DNA of 64,000 nucleotides. Origin: Opitutales bacterium (GTDB lineage Bacteria; Verrucomicrobiota; Verrucomicrobiia; Opitutales; Coraliomargaritaceae). Where the stretch lies: contig JABBCA010000070.1 in NCBI GenBank assembly GCA_018607135.1, positions 26,647 through 90,646 on the forward strand, given 5' to 3'. The position numbers and the translations under genes are program-made. Below the pieces are notes generated by a model. The model was not told the origin of the DNA and made no database searches. It worked only from the letters and a program-made list of their open reading frames with translations. The number at the start of each line of letters is the position of its first letter. The stretch's first letter is position 1. Positions 20,230 through 31,793 of this stretch are shown here, in pieces.

Positions 20230-21741
20230 ATGCTCACTTCGGTTTCAAAGTTTTTGTCAGTGAATAAACTGCTGACCTTTATTATGTTTAGTGGTGTCGG
20301 TTTGCGGCTAATACGCTATTTTTGGAATTCGGGACTCTATCATGATGAAGTCTTATTAGCCCTGAATATCGCTCGGCGCAGCACCATGGGGCTTTTAGAA
20401 CCTTTAGATTATGGGCAGGTGGCGCCTCCACTCTTTTTATTAGCCGCGAATGCTGTCACCGCGTTGCTGGGGCATGGGGAGTGGGCACTTCGTTTATTTC
20501 CAGTTTTCTGTTCATGTGTGGCGATGATTTGGTTCGTCCAATTTTCAAAGCGCTACTTACATCCGCTAGTAGCGATAGTCGGAAGTAGTATATTGGCATT
20601 TTCGCCAATATTAGTTCTGTATGCGGTCAATTTTAAGCCATATGCATCCGACGTATTGATTTCTGTCGTTTTATTGCACATCTACAGCAAGACAGCTTAT
20701 TCACGAGTCACTCTGATATTGTGTGGCTTTGCGCTTTTGTTGGCTCCCTGGATGTCCTTCCCATCTGTTTTTGTCGTGGCGGGCCTGGGAGTTGGATTTT
20801 TTTGCTATCATATGAGCCTCAAGCAGTGGCGAGAAGCAGGGCTTGTTGCAGCACTTAGCTTTGTCGCATTTATCAGTTTCTGTGCCCTGCATTTTACCAT
20901 CATCCGAAATACTGCTTCAAGTGAGCTTCTGGCTAGTTTTTGGGAGCCTTACTACATGGTTTCGCCGTATTTTTCAGTTCATAATTTGAATGTATTTTTT
21001 AACGGTGTTCGGCAAAGTGCTGGACTACTTCCCCATGGTAATAATTTCCTTATCGTGTTTTCGATATTGTTTGTCGTGTCTATGATCGTAGGCCTCTGGA
21101 GGCATTCACGGCAGGCTTTGCCTTGTGTCACGGTTTTGATGGTTACTGCGTTAGCATCTGGCTTGAGTCTATACCCTTTTGCTGAGCGACTGTTGATATT
21201 TATGTCTCCAATGGTTGGGATACTATTTGGGCATTTGTTTGCTGAGATCGATGCGAAGGGACGCTCCTGTAACTGGGTCGCCTTGTCGTTATTCTTGATT
21301 TTTATCGGAATCCATTGGAGTTGGAACCTCGCTTCCGTTTTCAGTCCTCCTAGTCAGCAGCAGGCAAGGGAGGCCTTGCGCTATGTGTTTGATCATCGAA
21401 AGCCAGTGGAGCCGGTATTTACAGTTTCGCCTGGTGGTGTCTTTTGCGAATACCCGATGCTTGCATTTAGTGAATATTACAGGATGCAAGGCCTAGAGGT
21501 CCCTTGCCAAGTGATCGAAAATCTCGAGCACTCAACTGTGATTGAAAAAGTAAAAGGGGAGGCTGCTTTTTGGGTGGTCTCTGAGGAGCGAATTCAAGAG
21601 CAAATAGACCACCTAGAAGGCTTCCTGAGTTCTATTTCACGAGCAAGCGCTACTGGTGAAATGGATACCTATGTGCTCGATTATTTCCCTTTTAAAGGGG
21701 CGATGGTGTTGCATTTGAGGGTTAATGGTGTGGATGACTAG
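20230..21741 (+). CDS. GT39-like polytopic membrane protein (tandem paralogue 1)
   Basis: From ATG 20230 the protein has 503 residues; a TTG 16 codons upstream is open but unlikely. There are around ten hydrophobic segments. The first periplasmic loop GLYHDEVLLALNIARR, then LLEPLDYGQVAPPLFL, has the acidic DE pair expected of ArnT/GT39-like glycosyltransferases. The C-terminal about 130 residues are soluble, including FWVVSEERIQEQIDHLEGF. It is clearly paralogous to the next gene: YHDEVLLALNI vs WHDEILLANSI, YGQVAP, PWMSFPS and WVVSEER are shared. A polyprenyl-P-sugar transferase role at the outer face of the inner membrane is inferred. It diverges from the perR-suf operon. Confidence 0.78.
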   Translation: MLTSVSKFLSVNKLLTFIMFSGVGLRLIRYFWNSGLYHDEVLLALNIARRSTMGLLEPLDYGQVAPPLFLLAANAVTALLGHGEWALRLFPVFCSCVAMIWFVQFSKRYLHPLVAIVGSSILAFSPILVLYAVNFKPYASDVLISVVLLHIYSKTAYSRVTLILCGFALLLAPWMSFPSVFVVAGLGVGFFCYHMSLKQWREAGLVAALSFVAFISFCALHFTIIRNTASSELLASFWEPYYMVSPYFSVHNLNVFFNGVRQSAGLLPHGNNFLIVFSILFVVSMIVGLWRHSRQALPCVTVLMVTALASGLSLYPFAERLLIFMSPMVGILFGHLFAEIDAKGRSCNWVALSLFLIFIGIHWSWNLASVFSPPSQQQAREALRYVFDHRKPVEPVFTVSPGGVFCEYPMLAFSEYYRMQGLEVPCQVIENLEHSTVIEKVKGEAAFWVVSEERIQEQIDHLEGFLSSISRASATGEMDTYVLDYFPFKGAMVLHLRVNGVDD

Positions 21742-21838
21742 CGATCAAAAATTCTCAGTGTTTCAGCGACAGATAAGAGATGCTTGAGCTTCGGTTGACC
21801 TTGATTCATCTGCTTGCTTGCTATCTAAATCAAAATTA

Positions 21839-23314
21839 ATGTTTTTCGAATTCCTAAAGAAGCGGTGGGTAGATGTTACTATATGCAGCGTCATACTAAT
21901 TGGTATTATATGGAGACTGGGTTTTTACTTTTGGGATGTCAGTCTGTGGCATGACGAAATCTTGCTGGCTAACAGTATCATTGATCGTGGGTATTTAGAA
22001 TTATTGCGACCTTTGGAATACGGGCAGGTTGCCCCGCATGTTTTCCTTTTTGCTGTTGAGGCCAGCACTCGTTTGTTTGGAGAGTCTGAGTGGTCGCTGC
22101 GTCTTATTCCAATGTTAAGTGGATGTCTCGCGCTGGTTTGGATGGGATATTATGCTAGAAGATACCTCGATCCCGTTGTTGCGATATTTGTCTGTAGCTT
22201 GATGTCATTTTCGACTTCCTTGATGATGTATACGGTTAATTTTAAGCAGTATTCAGGGGACTTACTTGCTTCAGTGGTCGCCTTACACCTATTTACTCTG
22301 GTTCAAGACTCTAAGCGCTGGTGTATTGGCGCTAGTGGTCTGGTTCTGCTACTGCCATGGATGTCCTTTCCCTCAATATTTGTGATAGCGGGCTTAACCA
22401 TCGGCTTCCTTTTCAATGCACTATTTGACCGTGATCAAAGGCAGTTTGCTCGAATCGCGGTAGTGGGAGGTGTCGGGGCGATTAGTTTTTCAATCTATTA
22501 TTTTCTAATTCTAGCGAATATCTCCAGCAGCGAGGATTTGGTCGATTTTTGGGTTCATTTTTATTTCTGGGAGCCACTGTGGAGCTATCGTAATTACTTG
22601 CTGCTGAATTCTGGCATCATGTATACGACTACCTTTTATTATGGTTTAACTATGTGGGTTTTTGTCGCGGGCTTAGTTTTGGGCCTGTGGCGTAACTATA
22701 GGCAAATTCTACCGTGTATGTGTGTCTTTGCGGTCACGCTTATAGTGGTTTATTTACAGAAATACCCTTTTTGTGAACGACTTATACTCTTTCTGTTTCC
22801 GTTTTCGGCTATAATTGTAAGTCAAATTGTAGCACTGATTCCGCGCACGAAAATGATCCTTGTTGTGGTCTCCGTTGCTTCAGCGTTGTCGATGTTTTTG
22901 CACAGTTATCAATCAAATGTCTCGTATTTATTGAATGGGCCTGTCTATCAAGATGTTCGGAGTAATTTTGATTTTATAGAGTCGAATGGTGCACCCGATG
23001 AGATCATTTGTTTGGTGCCTCCTTTTGATGAATTTAGTAAATTTTATAGTGATTACCCTGCGCTTTCTGAGGCTGTAGTCCTTGGAGACTTATCAGAGCT
23101 TACCCTGCTTCCAATGGTGGAGTCAGCGAAGCCGATTTGGGTGGTATCTGAAGAGCGTAGGGCTGATCAGTCACAATTTCTAATCGATTTGGTTTATGAA
23201 TTTAACCAGCTCGCGGAGTCGTTGGGGCGGGGTGACTATGAGCTGTCGTATGTGAAATTTAAGCGCACAATTATGATCTATTTTGAGCCTGCGGTCGGCG
23301 TTGATACGCTTTGA
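21839..23314 (+). CDS. GT39-like polytopic membrane protein (tandem paralogue 2)
   Basis: A 491-residue protein from ATG 21839; a TTG at 21818 is a weaker alternative. Its layout is the same as its upstream paralogue: acidic first loop SLWHDEILLANSI, LLRPLEYGQVAPHVFL, TVNFKQYSGDLLASV, LLPWMSFPSIFVIAGL, about ten hydrophobic segments, and a soluble C-terminal domain with IWVVSEERRADQ. It begins 97 bp after gene 1 on the same strand, a tandem duplication that has diverged strongly in the central membrane part. Function inferred as for the paralogue; substrate unknown. Confidence 0.78.
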   Translation: MFFEFLKKRWVDVTICSVILIGIIWRLGFYFWDVSLWHDEILLANSIIDRGYLELLRPLEYGQVAPHVFLFAVEASTRLFGESEWSLRLIPMLSGCLALVWMGYYARRYLDPVVAIFVCSLMSFSTSLMMYTVNFKQYSGDLLASVVALHLFTLVQDSKRWCIGASGLVLLLPWMSFPSIFVIAGLTIGFLFNALFDRDQRQFARIAVVGGVGAISFSIYYFLILANISSSEDLVDFWVHFYFWEPLWSYRNYLLLNSGIMYTTTFYYGLTMWVFVAGLVLGLWRNYRQILPCMCVFAVTLIVVYLQKYPFCERLILFLFPFSAIIVSQIVALIPRTKMILVVVSVASALSMFLHSYQSNVSYLLNGPVYQDVRSNFDFIESNGAPDEIICLVPPFDEFSKFYSDYPALSEAVVLGDLSELTLLPMVESAKPIWVVSEERRADQSQFLIDLVYEFNQLAESLGRGDYELSYVKFKRTIMIYFEPAVGVDTL

Positions 23315-23502
23315 ATTTTAATTTGCGTTCTCAGTTGTCTTCTTAACCAAGTGCCCTCTTTTAACTTAGCCTTGAAATTGGCAGTGATGGGGTTACAAAG
23401 ATTAGAAAATTTAATGTCCGTCCACCCCGCGGATGCAGGTCGTAGAAGCCTGCGGTCTTGAAGATTTCCCCGATCGATAGGCCTCTTCTGCTAAAACAAT
23501 CT

Positions 23503-24992
<1,490 letters not shown>

Positions 24993-24996
<4 letters not shown>

Positions 24997-26036
24997 CACC
25001 TAGCCGACAGATCCAACTGTGCCTCACTTTTTTAGGGATGAGTGCGATGCTTTGCGCCGCACCCAAGGTCATTGCTTTGGATTCAGGGGAGCGTGTCGTG
25101 GGCGATTTACTTCCAAAATCCACGGACACTACTATTTTTCTACAATCGGCCTTACTCGGTGAAATATCGATTCCGCGCAAGCGTGTTGTTAAAATAGAAG
25201 ATCAAGAAGTCCCGTTAGTTGAAGTTGCAGAAAAGTCAAAAAAGAAGCCGATACCTAAGGCTGTTGAAACGCCTACCAAGAAAGTGGCGCTCACAGAAGA
25301 AGAGATTGATCATATTGAAGAGCGGCGTGTGATTGATACCTTACGCGATTTTAAGGCGCCAGATTCTTGGAATGGAAATCTTCGCTTAGGGCTCAATTTG
25401 AGCCAAGGAGACCGTAAGTGGACGGAGACATATGTTCGAGGTAATCTTGAAATTAAGCCTAAAGGAAGTCGCAATTTTTATCGTTTCGACGGTTCATATA
25501 CTTACCGAGAAAGTGAGCGCAGCAATGGTAGCTCGTTCAAAACTACGGATAAGTATGATGTCAATTTCACCTATCGACGGACTTTTTATGACAACTGGTT
25601 CGCGCAAAATTCTCTCGGTTATCGAGTCGATCAAATTAAGGGCATTGATCGCGAATTACAGGAGTCAGTGGGCGTGGGATATAAATTTAAGCCGAACAGT
25701 AAAATTGAATTTTTATTAGGCGGCGGCGGGGGAGTTGAGGAGTTTCAGGCAGAGACAGACGGCACCCGCTTGGGATGGAGCCCATTGGTGAATGTTTTCC
25801 AGGAGGCGACTTGGAAACCTTGGAGGCGAACCTCTCTGGTTCAGAAATTTAATTACTATTGGAATCCTGAAAATTCGGAGCAGTTCAATTATATCATGAG
25901 CGCAGCGATTCGCTTTCGGCTAACCGATTTGGTGGGCCTTGAGTTCTCCTATAATAAGAACTTCGATAACGACATCGGAAATGGAGACACCAAAGATGAT
26001 ACCCAGTGGCGTAATGCGCTGGTGGTTTACTTTTAG
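24993..26036 (+). CDS. DUF481 outer-membrane beta-barrel protein
   Basis: A 347-residue exported protein with a signal peptide near residues 1-23 ([17 protein letters not shown]). A small beta domain follows ([16 protein letters not shown]), then a Lys/Glu/Pro-rich linker (about 75-110). From [20 protein letters not shown] a DUF481 barrel runs to the end, with alternating beta-strand sequence such as [30 protein letters not shown], and the terminal aromatic residue of outer-membrane barrels (LVVYF). The salt-induced YdiY type belongs to this family. The role is unknown. Start ATG overlaps the rny stop (ATGA), so expression is coupled to RNase Y, an odd pairing. Confidence 0.85.
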
Positions 26037-26088
26037 TTGCTTGCTCGTGAGGGGTTGAAGCTGTTGAAGCTAGATTCTTCATGCGCCT

Positions 26089-28179
26089 CTAAGCCAGCAA
26101 GCCGTCCCTTCGTAGCAGCGCGTCTGGGTCGGGTGCTCGGTGCATAAAGTCTTTGAAGAGTTTCATGGGGTCTTCAGAGTTTCCTTTCGCCAGTATTTTA
26201 TCGCGAAAATCGCGTCCAGTTTGCGCGTTTAAAATGCCCTCCTCTTGGAAGCGGGTAAATGCATCGGCATCAAGCACTTCCGCCCACTTATAAGAGTAGT
26301 AGCCTGCGGCATAGCCAGTGGCACTGCTAAATAGGTGGCCGAAGTTGAATATATGTGATTTGGGCTCGGTTTTGTATTCGGCGTTGTAGCCTTGGAGCTT
26401 TGATTTGATAAATGGATCGAGGTCCGGCTTACCTGAATTTGCCCAGTTGATGTGCAGCTCTAAGTCCATTTTTCCAAACGAAAGCTGGCGGACGTTGGCG
26501 CTGGCTTTCATGTAGTTGCGTGCTGCTAGCATCTTGTTAAATAGTTCCTCTGGAATAGGGGCACCTGTTTCATGATGACGTGCAAAGATGTCTAGGCTTT
26601 CACGTTCCCAGCACCAGTTCTCCATGATCTGAGATGGCAACTCGACAAAGTCCCATGGAACGTTGACACCATTGAGCGACTTGACTTCGACCTCGCCGCA
26701 GAGGTGGTGGAGTAGGTGGCCGAACTCATGGAAAATGGTTTCGACTTCCCGATGGTTAAGGAGGGCAGCCTGATCGCCGATTGATGGCGTAAGGTTGCCG
26801 CAGATCAGGCCTAGGTGGGGAGTGCGCGCGCCTACGCTTTCATCGCGATTACCTGTGACCAAGTAGTTCATCCATGCGCCACCACGCTTTGACTCGCGTG
26901 GGTGCCAATCTGCGTAAAAGGCACCTAACAGCTCATTGCTCTCTGCATCGTAGAGCTTGTAGAATTTTACTTCTGGATGCCAGACTTCCGGTAAGCTTTT
27001 GGGGTTTTCGGCTGAGGACCTCGGGTCGATGTAGATGGATTCTTCTACTTCGATACGGAGTCCAAAGATCTGTTGAGCGATGTCGAACATCCCGTCAATC
27101 ACGCGATTGATGGGAAAGTAGGGGCGCAATGCTTCTTCGTCGAAATCGTAGTTTGCTTTGCGTTGGTGCTCGGCCCAGTAGCTGGCTTCCCATGGTTCTA
27201 AAGGCTCTGTTTTGTGACCGGTCACTTTTGCTTTGTAGTCACGAAGTGCTTGAGCTTCTTGGTCAAACGACGTCTTTACTTTGTCAAAGATCGCTTCGCC
27301 AAATTTAAGAGCAGCCATGCCCGATGCAGCCATGCGGCGCTCGGTCACATGGTCGGCAAAGTTTGCTTGACCTACGAGTTGTGCAAACTCGTGGCGTAGG
27401 TCTAAGATTTCGCGGACAAGCTCACGATTGTCATGTGGCTCGTTACGGCCGATGGCTGCATATGCTTGCCAGAGTTCTTTGCGCAATGCGTTGTTTTCAG
27501 CGTAGGTGAGCACTGGGATAAACGAAGGTGCTTGTAGTGTGAAGCGCCACGCATTCTCGTGGCCTTTTTGCTGTGCATTTTGTTTGGCAGCATCGAGTGC
27601 GGACTGTGGTAAGCCTTTTAATTCAGTCACATCGGTAATGATCTTTTCCCAAGCATTGATGGCATCGAGGCAGTTCTCGGAATATTTCTGAGTGCTTTCG
27701 GCTAGGCGGCTTTGTAGCTCGCTAGCACGTTTCTTTTTCGCAGGTGGTAGGTCCGCACCTTCTTCTCGAAAGTCCGCGAGTGTTTCATGGATATATCGAG
27801 TTTTTGTGGGGGATAGTGTGGGTGCACGTTCGGCGAAGGCACTGAGTGTTTGCCAGAGGCCTTCATTGAGTGGGATGCTTGAGTAGAACGCCGAGACTTT
27901 TGGCAGCATCGCATTGTGCGCTTTGCGTAGTTCAGGGCTGTTGCAGACCGAGTCTAGGTGGCTGACCAGACCCCATGCTCGATTGAGTGTTTCGAGGCCG
28001 TCATCGAGTGCGACGATGGTATTGTCGTAATTCAGTGAAGTGCCTGACTTGGCGAGCGCGGCGACGCTGTCGACTTTAGCTTGGGCCTCGGTGAGTGCTT
28101 TTTCGATGTCCGTTTCGATGTGGTCTGGAGTGAGTGTGGACCAGCGGATTTGAAAGTCGTTTTGTAAAAAAGGGTGCAT
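26089..28179 (-). CDS. prlC: M3 family oligoendopeptidase (oligopeptidase A-like)
   Basis: A 696-residue cytoplasmic zinc metallopeptidase. The zinc motif HExxH is TIFHEFGHLLHHL, followed by the downstream Glu region (WDFVELPSQIMENWCWE). N-terminal helical parts with KKRASELQSRLAESTQKYSE and the closing SSATGYAAGYYSYKWAEVLD segment are characteristic of M3A thimet/oligopeptidase A enzymes. These degrade short peptides, including signal-peptide remnants. Length is normal for the family (about 680). No signal peptide. It converges with the DUF481 gene and diverges from the MECR-like gene with 115 bp between. Confidence 0.93.
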   Translation of the reverse strand: MHPFLQNDFQIRWSTLTPDHIETDIEKALTEAQAKVDSVAALAKSGTSLNYDNTIVALDDGLETLNRAWGLVSHLDSVCNSPELRKAHNAMLPKVSAFYSSIPLNEGLWQTLSAFAERAPTLSPTKTRYIHETLADFREEGADLPPAKKKRASELQSRLAESTQKYSENCLDAINAWEKIITDVTELKGLPQSALDAAKQNAQQKGHENAWRFTLQAPSFIPVLTYAENNALRKELWQAYAAIGRNEPHDNRELVREILDLRHEFAQLVGQANFADHVTERRMAASGMAALKFGEAIFDKVKTSFDQEAQALRDYKAKVTGHKTEPLEPWEASYWAEHQRKANYDFDEEALRPYFPINRVIDGMFDIAQQIFGLRIEVEESIYIDPRSSAENPKSLPEVWHPEVKFYKLYDAESNELLGAFYADWHPRESKRGGAWMNYLVTGNRDESVGARTPHLGLICGNLTPSIGDQAALLNHREVETIFHEFGHLLHHLCGEVEVKSLNGVNVPWDFVELPSQIMENWCWERESLDIFARHHETGAPIPEELFNKMLAARNYMKASANVRQLSFGKMDLELHINWANSGKPDLDPFIKSKLQGYNAEYKTEPKSHIFNFGHLFSSATGYAAGYYSYKWAEVLDADAFTRFQEEGILNAQTGRDFRDKILAKGNSEDPMKLFKDFMHRAPDPDALLRRDGLLA

Positions 28180-28294
28180 GATAAAAAGTCTACAGGTAAG
28201 AAGAAGTTGAGAAATTGAAAGTCTGCACCGATTAGGTCGAACACGTATTTTGCTTTCCTGTAAAATTACTTTGCGGGTCTATCGCTGATTGGGC

Positions 28295-29293
28295 ATGGAT
28301 CGTTCCATGGATTTACAGAAAGCGATTCGTCATCATGAATTTGGCAAACCTGAGGAGGTGTTAACCTTGGAGTCGATTCTCGTGCCAAAACCAAGGACTG
28401 GCGAGGTGCGGGTGCGGCTTTTGGTGGCATCTATCAATCCTTCCGATCGAGGAATGATTGGAGGCAGTTATGGCAAGCTGAGAGAGTTGCCTGCAATTGC
28501 TGGACGAGAGGCTGTGGGAGTTGTGGATACTTTGGGTAAAGGAGTCGAAGGTGTGGCTATAGGCACGAAGGTGCGGTTCCCGGGTGAAGATGGTGCCTGG
28601 TGTGAATTTGCATGCGCGCGTGCTGAGGATTTGTTGGTGGTTCCGGATGGGGTGCTAGACGAGCAAGCAGCAATGTCATTTATCAATCCTCCCACCGCAT
28701 ATTGTTTGTTGAAGAAAGTCATTGATTTGGAGCCAGGCAGCTGGTTGGTGCAGAATGCAGGTAATTCAGCAGTGGGGATTTCTGTAATACAGATGGCGAA
28801 AGCGATGGGGCTAAAGACCATCAGTCAAGTTCGGCGTGAATCGTTGATCCCTCCTCTAAAAGCTTTGGGCGCCGATCATGTAGTGCTTGAGGGAAGTGAT
28901 TGGGGCGCGCAGAGAGATCAGTTAACTGACGGTGAGCCCATTTGTTTGGCGTTGAATTCAATCGGTGGAGCCAGTGCAATCGATCAGATCAAAGTATTGG
29001 CTGAGGGTGGGACGCAGGTGACTTTTGGTGGAATGGTTGGCGACCCAGTGCGTTTCCCTACTAGGTATTTGATATTTAAGGATGTTCGACTCGTAGGCTT
29101 TTGGTGGGATCGTTGGTCTCGAACGCATGGTTCGAATGGAGTCTCTGGGGTGATGGCTGAGGTCTATAAAATGATGACTTCAGGTGTCTTGTGCCTGCCG
29201 ATTGAGCAGGTCTATTTATTTGAGGAGTTTGAGGCCGCGATGAAGCATGATCTGAAGCCTCGATTGGGTAAGGTTTTGTTGTGTCCTCGCTGA
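28295..29293 (+). CDS. medium-chain dehydrogenase/reductase, trans-2-enoyl-CoA reductase (MECR)-like
   Basis: About 332 residues of the MDR superfamily. Visible features are an N-terminal GroES-like domain (VLTLESILVPKPRTGEVRVR, INPSDRGMIGGSYG), then the Rossmann part with NPPTAYCLLKKVIDLEPGSW and NAGNSAVGISVIQMAKAMGL. The INPSD and NPPTAY motifs are those of mitochondrial 2-enoyl thioester reductase (ETR1/MECR). No zinc-binding Cys/His set is seen, fitting a zinc-free NADPH enoyl reductase. A role in fatty acid or enoyl-thioester reduction is inferred. Start uncertain: TTG 28289, ATG 28295 or ATG 28307. Confidence 0.85.
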   Translation: MDRSMDLQKAIRHHEFGKPEEVLTLESILVPKPRTGEVRVRLLVASINPSDRGMIGGSYGKLRELPAIAGREAVGVVDTLGKGVEGVAIGTKVRFPGEDGAWCEFACARAEDLLVVPDGVLDEQAAMSFINPPTAYCLLKKVIDLEPGSWLVQNAGNSAVGISVIQMAKAMGLKTISQVRRESLIPPLKALGADHVVLEGSDWGAQRDQLTDGEPICLALNSIGGASAIDQIKVLAEGGTQVTFGGMVGDPVRFPTRYLIFKDVRLVGFWWDRWSRTHGSNGVSGVMAEVYKMMTSGVLCLPIEQVYLFEEFEAAMKHDLKPRLGKVLLCPR

Positions 29294-29399
29294 ATTGCTC
29301 ATAAATGAGGTATTCTTCGTGGTGTGGTGCCTATTCGCTTGCGAGTGCTTAGTATTTTTAATCTCATACTAGGGTGAGGTATTTGATTCCTCATGTAGT

Positions 29400-31793
29400 A
29401 TGAATATTTTCAAGCAACAAAGTCCTGGGGATGAAGCTGGTTTTTACAGCTTCTACCACTGTGTTGAAGCGTTGTTTGTTTATTTGCTGTTCACTGTGTC
29501 GCTGGCACTGTCGCTGACTTGGTTGGGGGCGGCACAAGGCGCGGTTTTTCTCCTGCTTCCTTTAGCCTTGAGTTTCGCTGTCTTAGGCGCGCTACGATTT
29601 CGGATCAGAGGAGTTATTTTGACTAGTTTGATCACGGTGAGCATGTCTTCGGTGTTTGCTGTTTTCGAGCTTGGAGCCTACGGCACGGGTGTTATTCAAA
29701 ATCCTTTCTGGTTCACGTTCGGCTTGATTCTTTTATTTAGCGTTTTGACCGGTGTTGTGGCTGTAGTAACGGGCTATCATTTGCAGTCGGTGTCGATTTC
29801 GAACCACCGCCAGAATATGTTGCGCAAGATCTTTGATTCTTTGCCCGTGGGCATTTGGGTGCGTGCGAGGTCTGGCGAAACCGTTTATTTAAATGATCGT
29901 TGGGCGAGTTTCTCGCCCAAGACGAAACATGAACTTTTAGATACGAACTCAGGCGGGTCTCCAGTAGAATTCGATATTTTGTGCGAGCGCGAGGCCTTTG
30001 AGATGCTAGAGGCGGAAGACGAGTCTACGCGTTATAAGGCAGTGAATTTAATCGATTCAAAAGGACGGCGCATTAGTTGTAATTTGTTAACACTGCGCAT
30101 TTTTATCGATCAGTTGAATGACTTTGGAACCCTATCATTGCTTGTCGATGAAACGGCTTCGCGTATCTACCAAGATAAGATTCGAATGAGTGAGAACAGT
30201 CTCCGTATGGCACTGAATAATGCGGAGATGGGGTTTTGGGATCAAAATTTAGAGACCGGTGAGATTCATTTTGATGAAAATTGGCTCAAATTGTTGGACT
30301 TGGATGTCGATGATACGAGAAACCCTCTCGATTTATGGAAGGGCCGAATTCATCCAGAGGATACTGAGCGCGTGCACGAGGTGTATCGTGAGTATTTCCA
30401 ACAGCATGCCGATTCTGTGCGAATTGATTACCGAATGCAAAAAGGGGATGGGGAGTATATTTGGGTGCAAGACTATGTAGGAGCAGTTGAGCGTCGGCAG
30501 GATGGTTCGCTTAAGCGCATTATGGGAACGATGCAGGATATCACTGCGCGTAAGCAATATGAAATTGATTTGGAGCATGCGAAGGAGCGCGCTGAAATGG
30601 CGAGTGAGGCGAAGGGGCAATTCATTGCCACGATTTCACATGAGATTCGCACACCGCTAAATGCCATTATCGGGTTGTCGAGCTTCTTGGCTGAGTCGGA
30701 ATTGCTAGAGGATCAATTGGATTTAGCGCAAACGATTCATAATAGTGGCAACAGTTTATTAATGTTAGTGAATGATGTTCTAGATTTTTCGAAAATAGAG
30801 TCCGGGCGGTTGGAATTAGAGGTTCAAGAGTTTCCGCTTCGCTTATGTTTTGAAGAGTGTGTGAAATTGTTTAAGATGCGCGCAGCGGAGAAAGATCTAA
30901 TTCTTTCGCTAAGTTTTGATCCGTCACTTCCAGAATTTGCTGTCGGAGATATGGAGCGCTTAAAGCAGATCGTGCATAATCTTTTATCGAACGCCCTAAA
31001 ATTTACCGATTCGGGTCATGTTGAAATCTCAGTTGCTGAGGTTGCTCGCGAAGAACTTTCGCCGCAGAACCGACCCGATCCCGCACGGAAAGTTGGATTT
31101 TTGGATGGGGCTTTTTCGTATCTGCGGGTGAATGTGACGGATACTGGAGTGGGTATCCCCGAGACTCGCCAGCATGTATTATTTCAAGCGTTCACTCAAG
31201 CGGATGCTTCTACGACTCGCAAATATGGTGGCACTGGGCTGGGTCTTGCTATTTGTAAGCGATTAGTTGACGCAATGGGAGGTAATATTTGGGTGGACAG
31301 TTGCGAAGGTAGGGGCTCGCAATTCAGCTTTGTCATTCGAACTCAATTCGCTGCTGAGGACCCGACTTATGCAGGAGTGACGCACAGTCCATTCTATAAA
31401 GTGGAGCGTATCGCATTTGAGTATCCATGTGATATTTTGATTGTTGGCCCGAAAGAGGAGACGAAGCATTTGATCCATTCATGCCGCGAGCTGGGCTACG
31501 CACCACATCAGTCTATCGATTACAATTTAAACTCTAGGGCGTTCATTCGACGCCACTACGGTATGATTTTTATCTGGCTGGGAGATGAGGAGCGCGCCCT
31601 CACTCTAAGTCGTGGACTGAGCAGTAACATTGGAATCAAAAAAACCGCTTCGATAATTGGTTATGCTTCCGAAGGTCGAGCGGTCTCTATAGAGCGTTGC
31701 AGGCTTTCTGGGCTACAGGACGTAGTCAACGCACCGATTCGCCCCAAAGTGCTTTCGCGGCTTATTCTGTCAAAGCTAGGTGTCCGCGGTTGA
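29400..31793 (+). CDS. membrane hybrid sensor histidine kinase with PAS domains and degenerate receiver
   Basis: A 797-residue protein. Four hydrophobic segments lie in residues about 20-130. A PAS-like region follows ([20 protein letters not shown]) and a second PAS/PAC ([20 protein letters not shown], ending [15 protein letters not shown]). The HisKA domain contains [14 protein letters not shown] (His near 415). The HATPase has [23 protein letters not shown] and [20 protein letters not shown]. The last about 115 residues fold like a receiver ([41 protein letters not shown]) but lack the acidic pair, the phosphoacceptor Asp and the Lys. No cognate regulator is adjacent. Its 3' end overlaps convergent leuA by 32 bp. 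The input signal is unknown. Confidence 0.9.
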   Translation: MNIFKQQSPGDEAGFYSFYHCVEALFVYLLFTVSLALSLTWLGAAQGAVFLLLPLALSFAVLGALRFRIRGVILTSLITVSMSSVFAVFELGAYGTGVIQNPFWFTFGLILLFSVLTGVVAVVTGYHLQSVSISNHRQNMLRKIFDSLPVGIWVRARSGETVYLNDRWASFSPKTKHELLDTNSGGSPVEFDILCEREAFEMLEAEDESTRYKAVNLIDSKGRRISCNLLTLRIFIDQLNDFGTLSLLVDETASRIYQDKIRMSENSLRMALNNAEMGFWDQNLETGEIHFDENWLKLLDLDVDDTRNPLDLWKGRIHPEDTERVHEVYREYFQQHADSVRIDYRMQKGDGEYIWVQDYVGAVERRQDGSLKRIMGTMQDITARKQYEIDLEHAKERAEMASEAKGQFIATISHEIRTPLNAIIGLSSFLAESELLEDQLDLAQTIHNSGNSLLMLVNDVLDFSKIESGRLELEVQEFPLRLCFEECVKLFKMRAAEKDLILSLSFDPSLPEFAVGDMERLKQIVHNLLSNALKFTDSGHVEISVAEVAREELSPQNRPDPARKVGFLDGAFSYLRVNVTDTGVGIPETRQHVLFQAFTQADASTTRKYGGTGLGLAICKRLVDAMGGNIWVDSCEGRGSQFSFVIRTQFAAEDPTYAGVTHSPFYKVERIAFEYPCDILIVGPKEETKHLIHSCRELGYAPHQSIDYNLNSRAFIRRHYGMIFIWLGDEERALTLSRGLSSNIGIKKTASIIGYASEGRAVSIERCRLSGLQDVVNAPIRPKVLSRLILSKLGVRG

